A DNA stretch of 15,867 bases from Flavobacteriales bacterium (GTDB taxonomy: Bacteria; Bacteroidota; Bacteroidia; Flavobacteriales_D; Crocinitomicaceae): the NCBI GenBank assembly GCA_947496835.1, contig CANMFV010000008.1, forward strand, positions 1-15,867, in the 5' to 3' direction. Positions 1 to 6,868 of the stretch are shown here, piece by piece. The position numbers were made by a program, and so were the translations under genes. Numbering within the stretch: position 1 is the stretch's first letter; each line of letters begins with the position of its first letter. The notes below the pieces were generated by a model. It was not told the DNA's origin. It worked only from the letters and a program-made list of their open reading frames with translations, and made no database searches.

Positions 1-249
1 TCACCTGCATGGACTACGGATTGGCTTTCTGAATCAGGTCGAGAGAAATTAAAAGAATTTGGCATTGCACCACCGGAAGATGAGGTGGACAAAAGCGTGC
101 TGTTTGCAGCACCAACTGTTGTCCCTTGTCCCAAATGTGGTTCGCGTGAAACAAAAATGGTGCGTCAATTTGGTAGTACAGCCTGCAAAGCACATTACCA
201 ATGTCGCACTTGCTTAGAGCCTTACGATTACTTTAAATGCTTGAAATAA
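1..249 (+). CDS. paaD: Phenylacetyl-CoA epoxidase subunit PaaD, C-terminal part (5' end outside window)
   Basis: The last 82 codons of a gene that begins left of the window, ending with TAA at 247-249. The fragment carries a cysteine cluster: a CPKC motif at 127-138, then TACKAHYQCRTC and a final YDYFKC just before the stop. This Cys-rich tail, including the FGSTACKA segment, is characteristic of PaaD/PaaJ, a DUF59/MIP18-like protein with a C-terminal metal-binding region. In known paa pathways PaaD is needed to assemble the PaaABC(E) di-iron monooxygenase that epoxidises phenylacetyl-CoA, probably helping iron-centre maturation. The DUF59 domain itself lies outside the window. A perfect hairpin overlaps the stop codon, so this is the last gene of its transcription unit. 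Other paa genes are expected upstream but cannot be seen. Confidence 0.9.
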   Translation, partial: SPAWTTDWLSESGREKLKEFGIAPPEDEVDKSVLFAAPTVVPCPKCGSRETKMVRQFGSTACKAHYQCRTCLEPYDYFKCLK

Positions 250-265
250 GTCAAGCATTTTTTTT
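235..265 (+). terminator. Intrinsic terminator of the paa unit, overlapping the paaD stop codon
   Basis: A perfect 10-bp inverted repeat (aaatgcttga at 235-244, tcaagcattt at 251-260) has a 6-nt loop, aataag, that contains the TAA stop. The right arm runs into T residues to 265. The stem thus encodes the last codons of paaD, a compact gene end. It separates paaD from the padR unit, so padR is not simply transcribed as part of the paa operon. Confidence 0.85.
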
Positions 266-277
266 ATTTTACTACTA

Positions 278-316
278 TGTATTGCATAATACAAAGTAAA
301 ACATATATCTTTGTAT
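278..316. repeat. Two overlapping inverted repeats over the padR promoter, candidate PadR operator
   Basis: Repeat 1 is tgtatt-gcat-aataca at 278-293 (6-bp arms, 4-nt spacer). Repeat 2 is atacaaag at 289-296 with ctttgtat at 309-316 (8-bp arms, 12-nt spacer). They share bases 289-293. Together they cover both promoter elements. PadR proteins commonly bind dyads in their own promoters as dimers, so autoregulation is inferred. A strict ATGT-N8-ACAT PadR consensus is not present, and neither repeat is followed by a T-run suited to termination. Confidence 0.5.
282..313 (+). promoter_or_regulatory. Bacteroidetes-type promoter of the padR-pspC unit
   Basis: TTG at 282-284, a 21-nt spacer, then TATCTTTG at 306-313 match the Bacteroidetes housekeeping promoter (TTG, 17-23 nt, TAnnTTTG). 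A start of transcription about 4-7 nt after the box would leave a leader of roughly 10 nt before the padR ATG at 330. Both elements lie inside inverted repeats (separate entry), consistent with repression by a dimeric regulator. Confidence 0.65.
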
Positions 317-329
317 AAAATATTTCCAA

Positions 330-656
330 ATGAACGTTGAAAATACACAGTCACAAATGCGAAAAGGAATACTCGAGTATTGCATATTGAGCATTTTGGA
401 CAAAAAAGAAGCGTATCCTTCCGAAATCTTGGAAAGACTTGACTTAGCTCAGTTGAAGGTGGTCGAAGGGACGATATACCCTCTATTGACACGCTTGAAA
501 AACATGCAATTGTTGGATTACCGATGGGCGGAATCTACTTCAGGTCCTCCAAGAAAATATTACACCATTACAGAAGAAGGAAAAACATTTTTGAGCGAAT
601 TAGAACGCACCTGGACCGAACTGCAACAAGCGGTGAGTCACATAACAACTTTATAA
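330..656 (+). CDS. PadR family transcriptional regulator
   Basis: A 108-residue winged-helix protein. Residues 10-60 form the helix-turn-helix part, with the family-typical EGTIYPLLTRL at 46-56. GPPRKYYTITEEG at 72-84 is the wing strand and start of the next helix; this GPPRKYY pattern is a strong PadR signature. The C-terminal helix (about 85-105) is short, as in the small PadR subfamily that dimerises through one helix. Members repress their own operon and a neighbouring target, releasing DNA on ligand binding or envelope stress. The next gene, a PspC-domain membrane protein, starts 10 nt after the stop, so the pair is almost certainly co-transcribed. Padr-PspC pairs recur in Bacteroidota. 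No Shine-Dalgarno sequence is visible. The effector is unknown. Confidence 0.92.
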   Translation: MNVENTQSQMRKGILEYCILSILDKKEAYPSEILERLDLAQLKVVEGTIYPLLTRLKNMQLLDYRWAESTSGPPRKYYTITEEGKTFLSELERTWTELQQAVSHITTL

Positions 657-666
657 AACACAGAAC

Positions 667-2178
667 ATGAACAAAACAGTTTCAATTCATTTACAAGGAA
701 TTCCATTCATTTTTGAGGAGCAGGCCTTTGATCGTTTGAATACGTATTTGCAACAATTAAAACAAGTCCTTGAAAAAGAAGAGGGAAGTGATGAAATTAT
801 TCAGGACATCGAATTGCGCATGGTTGAATTAATTCAACAGAAATTGACGCCTTTTAAACAGGTTGTTGAACTTTCAGTTATTGAGCAAATCATTAACAAG
901 TTAGGTCAGCCGGAAGATTTTTCCGATGACACAGCAGCAACAAACGATGCAACATCAGCTGTGCACGATGATTCGATTGAAAAACGCTTATTTAGAGATG
1001 GAGATCGAGCGATGATCGGTGGGGTTTGTGCTGGTGTCGCGGCATATTTTAATGTTGACGTAGTCATCATTCGAGCTATTTACGTCTTTACTTTTTTAAC
1101 CTTTGGTATTGGATTCCTCCTTTACCTGGTGCTCTGGGCACTTGTGCCAATGGCAAGAACAAGTAGCGATAAACTACGCATGAAAGGTCAGCATGTGAAC
1201 ATTGAAAACATGAAATCAGAATTGGGGGATGCGGCCAATCGTATTAAAAAAGGAGCAAAGGAATTGAAGTCTAACTCTGGTATTCAATCTACAGTTGGAA
1301 GTGTTCTTCGTGTTATCTCGGTGATAATTGGCATTTGGGCCTTGCTTTTCGGTACAGGGATTTTTGTGTTTGCTATTATTTTCTTTGTGAATCCGGAGAT
1401 CATTCCGGCACAATTTAACGGACGTTTCATGTCGTTTCAAGATTTCGGTGGATTGCTGTTTGAATCCACATCCCACGAGTCTTATTTCTATCTAGGAATT
1501 GCATTGATTTCTATCGCTGTGGTTGCGCAAAGTTATTTGTTCGGAATTCGACTGATCACGCAATTTAAAGCGAGTTATTTAAAAGTGTTAACAGCAATCT
1601 TTGGGGTGACACTTGTTGTTGGAATTGTGTTGGTTTCTATGGGCGGAGTTCAAATTGGACGTTCAATGGCCATCTACGGTGAAGTGGAAAAAGAAATTGC
1701 AACCATTCCAGGGAATGAATTGAACATTGAAAAGAAATCCATTGAAGGGCAATTGATTAATGGATTCAAGATTAAAAGCAATGCAGACCAAGGATTAGTT
1801 ACGATTAAAAATGGACGAGTTTACCTGCGGGGAATTGAGTTGGTTTATTCTCAATCGAGCGATTCCATGTTTCACATTAAACAATTTAATGATGCACAAG
1901 GACGCACGCATGAAGCCGCGTTGAAAAAAGCGAGAAACATTCGTTGTAATTACCAAATCAATTTGAACAAGTTAACCTTAGAAACGATGTATTCTTTTCC
2001 AACAACAGATAAATTCCGTGATCAAAATGTGAAGTTTATGATTGCAGTGCCTTCAGGAGGAAAGATTGTATATGACAAACAACAAGTGTATCCGAGCATC
2101 ATTGAAGAAAGCGATTCACCGAATGAAACGTATCAACATGGATACATTTCAAGTGATGGATCTTATTCAAATTGGTGA
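667..2178 (+). CDS. PspC domain-containing inner-membrane protein
   Basis: A 503-residue protein. Residues 1-100 are cytoplasmic and charged. Residues 105-165 form a PspC domain: KRLFRDGDRAMIGGVCAG leads into a hydrophobic segment with VDVVIIRAIYV and ending LWALVPM. Further membrane segments lie near 212-240, 273-292 and 305-327. The remaining 175 residues look beta-rich and soluble, with no motif I can name. PspC in enterobacteria is an inner-membrane sensor of the phage-shock envelope-stress response; Bacteroidota versions are larger and their role is not established. The gene follows padR by 10 nt, so it is the likely target of that repressor. Its TGA directly abuts the TAA of the convergent gene (2176-2178 and 2179-2181), with no terminator between. 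Confidence 0.88.
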   Translation: MNKTVSIHLQGIPFIFEEQAFDRLNTYLQQLKQVLEKEEGSDEIIQDIELRMVELIQQKLTPFKQVVELSVIEQIINKLGQPEDFSDDTAATNDATSAVHDDSIEKRLFRDGDRAMIGGVCAGVAAYFNVDVVIIRAIYVFTFLTFGIGFLLYLVLWALVPMARTSSDKLRMKGQHVNIENMKSELGDAANRIKKGAKELKSNSGIQSTVGSVLRVISVIIGIWALLFGTGIFVFAIIFFVNPEIIPAQFNGRFMSFQDFGGLLFESTSHESYFYLGIALISIAVVAQSYLFGIRLITQFKASYLKVLTAIFGVTLVVGIVLVSMGGVQIGRSMAIYGEVEKEIATIPGNELNIEKKSIEGQLINGFKIKSNADQGLVTIKNGRVYLRGIELVYSQSSDSMFHIKQFNDAQGRTHEAALKKARNIRCNYQINLNKLTLETMYSFPTTDKFRDQNVKFMIAVPSGGKIVYDKQQVYPSIIEESDSPNETYQHGYISSDGSYSNW

Positions 2179-4644
2179 TTATAGCTTCAGTTTCCCAATT
2201 ACTTGTCCAGCGTCAAGCCAATAGATTAATTTGAAAGACAAACTGTTTACTGGTCCATTTGCAAGTGTATTTTGTAGATTGGACCAGTACATCGATAGTA
2301 CATCTTTGTCTGCACTGAATATGGAGTTTTTCCAGACAATATTGAATTCACTGTTAGGTTGAAAAACCCAACGGTATTGAAAGTCAATTGTAAAGGCGTT
2401 GTAATTAATGTTGTAAGCCGACTCTCCGTTACTAGTTAATCCTTGATAGGTTTCATTCACATCGATTAATCCTTGCTCATTTAATGTTCCGAAATCATGG
2501 TAATTAATCGCCGAACGATAATGTCTTAAACGGAAGGTGATTCCCATGCGATTGGTCAAGATGTATTCCAAGGAAATGGTTTGAGTAGTGTTGATTCGAT
2601 CTCTATTTCCAAAGATAATTCCAGAAGGTAAGTTTACGGGTTCATCAAATGGAACGGCATATCCTTCGCTGTTTCGTTCGAAATCTTGACTCCAATTATA
2701 ACTGAAAGCAATGAAGTCCGTAAATCGAATTCGTGGACTAACATAATATCCATATTCTTTCCAATTTTCGCGTTGTACGATGATGTAATTCGTTCCGGCA
2801 TCTAGTGCTAATCGTTTTTGATAATTGGTTGAAATCCAATAGTTAAAACTGTAGTTCTTCGGTCGGACAAAGAAACTTCCCCAAACCCTCGGTTCAAAGT
2901 AATCATAGTTGTTTGTTAGGGTATTATTGTTTCCAAAACCTGTCGCATTAAAGGTCTTCGAAACGATCACAAATCCCAAATTAGAGTATGTTCCAATATA
3001 ATTATTTGGTGCATAAAGTCGCATACTAGAAACCGATGCACTTACAATGACTTTTGTTAGTTCTTTCCACTTTGGCTTAAAGTTTCGGTATGCACCAGAT
3101 ACTTCAAGAATGCGCTTATTGTTATTATAGTTAAATCCAAGGTCATTTGGGTCGAATTTATCTGATTCTTCCAGGTATCCTAAACCATAAACCCATGTTC
3201 CACGTTGCTTTCCAAAATTGAAATTATAGTTGTATCCAATCTTGGAATTTGCACTTCTTTGCACAGAAACGGTGGTTTTACCGTTGAAATTGAATTTATT
3301 ATTTTTCGTGTTTGCATTGAAATTTAACCCACTGACATTGGCATCATAAAACTCACCAGAACGCAATACACTTGTGTTGGTAAACGTAACCGAGCTATTG
3401 TTTTTTAAGTTTTGATCCAGGACAAAAACATTGTAATTGGTCAAAGGTGAAATCATGACTTGTCTTTCCATACCGCTGTCGTAATTCACTGCTGTCCCAT
3501 ATTGAGCAGCATTTACCGCGTTAAAAACACCAATGCCGAGTCCATTGCTCATGCGACCAGAGAGTTTTGTCGCATTGTATAACTTTGATCCAGTTGGAAC
3601 ATTTTTTAAATATTCATCCGGACCTAACATGGTTGATATCACATTATACGGAGATTGAATACCAATTCTGCGGCTGTAGAAGAGTCCAGCTTTGTTGAAC
3701 AGTTCAGTTCCTTCGGTAAAAAACTGACGGTTTTCATTGAACTGTACCTCAAATGGACTCAAATTCAAGACTTGTTGATCGAACACAACTTGTCCAAAGT
3801 CAGGAACGAGTGTAACGTCTAAAGTAAATGCCTCATTCACCCCGTATTTGATGTCCATTCCACCATTAAGTGATCGTGTCAAACCAAATGTTCCATCGCC
3901 TTTTGGAATGCGATCTAAATAAGAAGAGACATAAGGCATCAGTGCCAAGCGAAGAGGGGGTTTGATTCCTTTAATACCAACCACCTCGCCATTTTCAATC
4001 AGAAAGTTTTCCAGGTCTGGGTTCACTTTGACCCAAGTTGAATTTTCTCTATACCTCGATATTTCGCGCGAGAAATTAATCCCCCATTTTTGAATTTCGG
4101 TATTTGGAAAGCGAATTGCACTGTAGGGGATTCGGATTTCTAGTACCCAACCCTGTTCGGTAAGTGCCGTAGCACTAGACCAAGCAAGGTTTAATTCACC
4201 GATGTAATTACTTCCTTGAATTTTTGCGTCGATTTGAACACCTCGACTCGTTACGCCAAAATAGAATCCATTTTGATCATCATTATACGTATCAAGGTAA
4301 ATTCCGAAGATATCCAAATTAGGATTGTAGTCGTCCCGAATAGATAAGACTTTTGACACGGAATCTGGGTCATCAAAACAGATGGCACTGATGTAAACGG
4401 CATTATCGTCGTAGAGCATTCTCACTTCAGTACGTTTTCTGGATTCATTTCCTGGATAAGGCTGGAGCTGAGTAAATGAATGCGCTTCAGGAGTGGTCTG
4501 CCATTCTTTTTCGGAAAGTTCCCCGTCAATGGTTAGTTCATTTTGTATGCGTTGCGCTGAAATTCCAGATGTAGGCTCCGATGAAGTTTGATTAAAGGCG
4601 TTGCTACAAATGAAAAGGAAGAAGGGAAAGAGGAGGTGTTTCAT
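2179..4644 (-). CDS. DUF5916 outer-membrane protein with N-terminal CBM9-like domain
   Basis: An 821-residue exported protein. The start is the ATG at 4642-4644, giving a signal peptide MKHLLFPFFLFICSNAF; an in-frame TTG three codons earlier is less plausible. Residues about 30-205 resemble the CBM9-like beta-sandwich found in front of DUF5916: LTIDGELSEKEW near 38-48, LYDDNAVYISAICFDD near 78-92, and later WGINFSREI. The rest (about 225-821) has many alternating, aromatic-rich strands with Asn/Tyr turns, as in a large beta-barrel, and matches my memory of DUF5916. The molecular function is unknown; carbohydrate binding is suggested only by fold. It lies 24 nt downstream of the M15-like gene on the same strand, so the two probably share a transcript. 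Confidence 0.82.
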   Translation of the reverse strand: MKHLLFPFFLFICSNAFNQTSSEPTSGISAQRIQNELTIDGELSEKEWQTTPEAHSFTQLQPYPGNESRKRTEVRMLYDDNAVYISAICFDDPDSVSKVLSIRDDYNPNLDIFGIYLDTYNDDQNGFYFGVTSRGVQIDAKIQGSNYIGELNLAWSSATALTEQGWVLEIRIPYSAIRFPNTEIQKWGINFSREISRYRENSTWVKVNPDLENFLIENGEVVGIKGIKPPLRLALMPYVSSYLDRIPKGDGTFGLTRSLNGGMDIKYGVNEAFTLDVTLVPDFGQVVFDQQVLNLSPFEVQFNENRQFFTEGTELFNKAGLFYSRRIGIQSPYNVISTMLGPDEYLKNVPTGSKLYNATKLSGRMSNGLGIGVFNAVNAAQYGTAVNYDSGMERQVMISPLTNYNVFVLDQNLKNNSSVTFTNTSVLRSGEFYDANVSGLNFNANTKNNKFNFNGKTTVSVQRSANSKIGYNYNFNFGKQRGTWVYGLGYLEESDKFDPNDLGFNYNNNKRILEVSGAYRNFKPKWKELTKVIVSASVSSMRLYAPNNYIGTYSNLGFVIVSKTFNATGFGNNNTLTNNYDYFEPRVWGSFFVRPKNYSFNYWISTNYQKRLALDAGTNYIIVQRENWKEYGYYVSPRIRFTDFIAFSYNWSQDFERNSEGYAVPFDEPVNLPSGIIFGNRDRINTTQTISLEYILTNRMGITFRLRHYRSAINYHDFGTLNEQGLIDVNETYQGLTSNGESAYNINYNAFTIDFQYRWVFQPNSEFNIVWKNSIFSADKDVLSMYWSNLQNTLANGPVNSLSFKLIYWLDAGQVIGKLKL

Positions 4645-4668
4645 TCGCTGCAAAAATACGTCAATTTT

Positions 4669-5358
4669 TTATTTCCCCATACGCGTAACAACGTGAAGGC
4701 ATTCTTCGTGGCGTTCGAAAGTTGCCCAAAGTTTACAATCCTGTTTAAATTTGAGCAGGATGGCGGCACTTAATTCTTGTAGATACTGTGTTTCACATGC
4801 ACTTAATGATTCATTACTAACAAACCGAGAAAAAGAAAAATCAAATGTATTTCCATTTAAGTGTGGACTTTTTTTCACTGCTGTACGGTTATGTCGGACG
4901 AGCTTAGATACGGAGTGATGCGTTCGCGTCATGGATGTGACAAGAATCCGTGTGTTCGCTAAAGGCGTGAATTGCAGTGAATCATGGAATGCTTGTCCAA
5001 TTTCAGATAATATCTTTTTAGCGTATGGAGTTAAAACAGGGTAAGAGTAATGAAAGGCATCGAGTTCAAATCCAGTAGAAGGAGTTACCAATACTAACTT
5101 ACCTGAACGAATATTTTGTTTGATTCCGTGTTCGTCTTCCGAAGCTTTGACACCTTGTTTTACAGATCTGTCCATGTAGTCACTCAAGCGATTATTCAAT
5201 TGCTGACTATATTCATTGGTTTGAAATTTACCACATTCAAATACAGGTTTCGCTTTCTGTTGAATAATTTTTCGCGTGTTGACCTCATTCAAGTTAAGCA
5301 GGCTGAACCCAACAAGAACAAAACTGATTGATAAGAGGCTAAAGGAAAATAATTTCAT
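4669..5358 (-). CDS. Exported M15-like peptidase fold protein (DUF5715-like)
   Basis: A 229-residue protein with an N-terminal hydrophobic segment (residues 4-22), either a signal peptide or an anchor. The C-terminal half has the layout of M15/VanY-type zinc carboxypeptidases: SPHLNGNTFD at 164-173 fits the SxHxxGxxxD zinc motif (H166, D173), and ECLH at 219-222 fits the ExxH that supplies the catalytic Glu and the last His ligand. The region before it (TSMTRTHHSVSKL, RHNRTA) matches the conserved stretch preceding the first zinc His. A cell-wall cleaving role in the periplasm is inferred, but DUF5715-type members are uncharacterised as far as I know. The DUF5916 gene follows 24 nt downstream. 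A TAnnTTTG box lies just before the ATG. Confidence 0.72.
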   Translation of the reverse strand: MKLFSFSLLSISFVLVGFSLLNLNEVNTRKIIQQKAKPVFECGKFQTNEYSQQLNNRLSDYMDRSVKQGVKASEDEHGIKQNIRSGKLVLVTPSTGFELDAFHYSYPVLTPYAKKILSEIGQAFHDSLQFTPLANTRILVTSMTRTHHSVSKLVRHNRTAVKKSPHLNGNTFDFSFSRFVSNESLSACETQYLQELSAAILLKFKQDCKLWATFERHEECLHVVTRMGK

Positions 5359-5365
5359 CTTATTA

Positions 5366-5373
5366 CAAAATTA
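5366..5373 (-). promoter_or_regulatory. Possible -7 box for the M15-like gene
   Basis: On the minus strand this reads TAATTTTG, matching TAnnTTTG, and ends 7 nt before the ATG at 5358. The transcript would have almost no leader. No TTG was found at 17-23 nt upstream, so only half of the consensus is met. Confidence 0.4.
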
Positions 5374-5408
5374 AAAAGATCTTCAAGCTGAGAATGAAAA
5401 TGCTTCCT

Positions 5409-5416
5409 TAACTTTG
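5409..5416 (+). promoter_or_regulatory. Possible -7 box for the DUF493 gene, leaderless start
   Basis: TAACTTTG matches TAnnTTTG and is followed after only 4 nt (ttcc) by the GTG at 5421. By the usual spacing of this element, transcription would begin at or next to the start codon. A clear -33 TTG is not visible at the right distance. Confidence 0.5.
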
Positions 5417-5420
5417 TTCC

Positions 5421-5684
5421 GTGAGTGTATTTAATAATTTAAGGGCTCAATTAGAGCAGCTCGATTGGCCCAATGTTTACTTGTTTAAGTTCATCGTGCC
5501 AAACAATAATGAGCACATGGCTTTGGTAAGTGCCTTGTTCGATGAAAATGCGGACATCGCCTATCATCAATCAGGGAAAGGTAATTATGTGAGTGTAAGT
5601 GTAAAGGAAGTAATGCTTTCCGCAGATTCAATTATAGAAATCTATGAAAAAGCTGCTCAAATTAAAGGTGTAATTTCGTTGTAA
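5421..5684 (+). CDS. DUF493 family protein (YbeD-like, ferredoxin/ACT-like fold)
   Basis: A short cytoplasmic protein of 87 residues. YVSVSVKEVMLSADSIIEIYEKA near 55-78 followed by IKGVISL at the end is the recognisable DUF493 pattern (compare UPF0250/YbeD of E. coli), an alpha-beta fold resembling ACT regulatory domains. The function is not established; a small-molecule sensing or regulatory role is only suggested by the fold. The start is a GTG at 5421; the next in-frame ATG is at about residue 33, inside the conserved domain, so GTG is required. Its TAA overlaps the ATG of the next gene by one base (TAATG), indicating translational coupling. Confidence 0.8.
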   Translation: MSVFNNLRAQLEQLDWPNVYLFKFIVPNNNEHMALVSALFDENADIAYHQSGKGNYVSVSVKEVMLSADSIIEIYEKAAQIKGVISL

Positions 5685-6052
5685 TGGAGATGTTAATAGA
5701 GTTTTTGGTAGCAACGCTACTTATTTTGGTCGCAATCATTGCATACCGATTTTTACTAAGGTATTTATCTAAAGGAAGTGTGGATCAAGCAGTTTATTGT
5801 GAATTATATTCACTAGACAATGACCCAGCAAGTGGAGAGGTTAGTTTTTATTTTGTTTGTCCGGAGGAAACCCACGTTGCATTTAATATCTGGGAATCGG
5901 ACCAAATTATTCGAACCCTAACAGATAAACTATATGAGCAAGGTGGACACCTACTCAAATTCCAAACAGCGGAGTTAACGAATGGAACCTATTACTTTGG
6001 AATAGTAACTACCAAACAAAAATCACAAAAAAGATTTCGAATCCAAAATTAA
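5684..6052 (+). CDS. Membrane-anchored protein with FlgD/T9SS-CTD-like beta-sandwich
   Basis: A 122-residue protein I do not recognise as a named family. Residues 4-27 form one hydrophobic helix followed by Arg/Lys, so it could anchor the protein with either end out. The remaining 90 residues read as short beta strands: VSFYFVCPEETHVAFNIW, then IIRTLTDKLYEQGGHLLKFQTAELTNGTYYFGIVTTK and KRFRI. That succession (hydrophobic 'device' strand, RTL, GxH, LxNGTYYF, final basic strand) resembles FlgD Ig-like domains and type A sorting domains of type IX secretion, but here it is tethered by an N-terminal helix and has no leading secreted domain. It overlaps the DUF493 stop by one base and the convergent gene's stop by 4 bp. 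Confidence 0.6.
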   Translation: MEMLIEFLVATLLILVAIIAYRFLLRYLSKGSVDQAVYCELYSLDNDPASGEVSFYFVCPEETHVAFNIWESDQIIRTLTDKLYEQGGHLLKFQTAELTNGTYYFGIVTTKQKSQKRFRIQN

Positions 6053-6744
6053 GATTCGCTTTTTGGTTTTTTCACTTTGATGCGTGTTCTGTGTTTGGAG
6101 ATTTTATACTTTGATTTGTGAAAGTCACTCTTGTAGCCATCCGTTTGTTCAATGCGGTAGGTTAATCCAACACTGTATTGCATGTAGTCTGAACTTTGAA
6201 GGATATCCGTAAGTCCGAGTTTTAATGTTCCTTGCGCTTGTAAGCCTAACTTACTGCTCATCCAAAAGGTGCATCCGGCAGTCAAATTACACGTAGGAGA
6301 CAATGATTTCGCTGTATTTCTAGCATCAGTAGTTCTTAAAGTTAGTCCAGCACCAGCTCCAATATAGGGATCAATGATGCCGCGTCCAAGTTGTTTGTAA
6401 AAAGAATATTTTAATGCTAAATCTGTGGAAATCATACTTCCTGCTATCCCCAATGAGTCATTTACTAATTTGGATGGATCGTATTTTTGAAAGCCAATAG
6501 CACCGTCTATGCTCCATCCGTTGTAGATGTATCGATCAACGAAAATACGCGTTGGGAAAACTACGCTATGCAATTGCGAAGATGAAAACGGATTTAATTC
6601 ATAACCATCATCATCTGTAAACAACCATGACGCACCAAATTGCCATGCATAATTATCTCTATTTGTTATTTTTTTCGTCGGTTGAGCAAAGCTCTTTCCA
6701 ATGAAACAGAAGAAAAGAATGGTGGAGATTAGTTTAATTTTCAT
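6049..6744 (-). CDS. Outer-membrane beta-barrel protein with basic C-terminal tail
   Basis: A 231-residue exported protein. The start is the ATG at 6742-6744, giving a good signal peptide (MKIKLISTILFFCFIGKSFA, cleavage before Q21). An ATG 29 codons further upstream would put 29 residues before that signal and lies above the -7 box, so I reject it. The mature part has repeated amphipathic strands and glycine turns (WSIDGAIGFQKY, IDPYIGAGAGLTL, YSVGLTYRIE) typical of OmpA/OmpW-like 8-strand barrels. After the last strand comes a tail of about 30 residues rich in Lys, Arg, Ser and His, with no hydrophobic stretch, ending KVKKPKSES. Substrate unknown. Its stop overlaps the convergent neighbour's stop. 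Confidence 0.72.
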   Translation of the reverse strand: MKIKLISTILFFCFIGKSFAQPTKKITNRDNYAWQFGASWLFTDDDGYELNPFSSSQLHSVVFPTRIFVDRYIYNGWSIDGAIGFQKYDPSKLVNDSLGIAGSMISTDLALKYSFYKQLGRGIIDPYIGAGAGLTLRTTDARNTAKSLSPTCNLTAGCTFWMSSKLGLQAQGTLKLGLTDILQSSDYMQYSVGLTYRIEQTDGYKSDFHKSKYKISKHRTRIKVKKPKSES

Positions 6745-6763
6745 TTCAGTATGGTTACGTAAA

Positions 6764-6771
6764 CAAAAGTA
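6764..6771 (-). promoter_or_regulatory. Possible -7 box for the outer-membrane protein gene
   Basis: The minus strand reads TACTTTTG (TAnnTTTG), ending 19 nt before the ATG at 6744. This supports that ATG over the upstream one at 6831. I found no -33 TTG at 17-23 nt, so the match is partial. Confidence 0.45.
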
Positions 6772-6802
6772 ATTAAAATTTAATGCGAGAATCTTTTGTT
6801 TA

Positions 6803-6826
6803 AATTGATCAATTGACAAGCAATTG
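6803..6826. repeat. Palindromic cluster in the divergent intergenic region
   Basis: A perfect 12-bp palindrome, aattgatcaatt, lies at 6803-6814. The palindromic hexamer caattg occurs at 6810-6815 and again at 6821-6826, 11 bp apart, about one helical turn. The cluster sits in the gap between the divergent OMP and IPExxxVDY genes, where a shared operator would be placed. It is AT-rich, so chance is possible. Confidence 0.35.
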
Positions 6827-6852
6827 TGCATTTCTCATTCAAGTAGAATGCC

Positions 6853-6860
6853 TAATTTTG
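6853..6860 (+). promoter_or_regulatory. Possible -7 box for the IPExxxVDY-pyk unit
   Basis: TAATTTTG matches TAnnTTTG and ends 8 nt before the ATG at 6869. The nearest upstream TTG (6824-6826) is 26 nt away, slightly longer than the usual 17-23. It argues that 6869, not the earlier in-frame ATGs at 6824 or 6848, is the true start. Confidence 0.5.
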
Positions 6861-6868
6861 AAAGAGAA

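Noticed and set aside
330..656. PadR as the regulator of the paa genes next to it
   Set aside because: A strong terminator separates them, padR has its own promoter, and padR-pspC is a recurring pair by itself.
4645..4653. TTG start for the DUF5916 protein
   Set aside because: The ATG three codons later gives a normal signal peptide and needs no rare start codon.
6771..6784. Short attaaa-a-tttaat inverted repeat
   Set aside because: It is pure A/T low-complexity sequence beside a promoter and is likely to arise by chance.
6745..6831. N-terminal extension of the outer-membrane protein to an upstream ATG
   Set aside because: It would place 29 residues before a clear signal peptide, contain the probable promoter, and overlap the divergent gene's upstream region.
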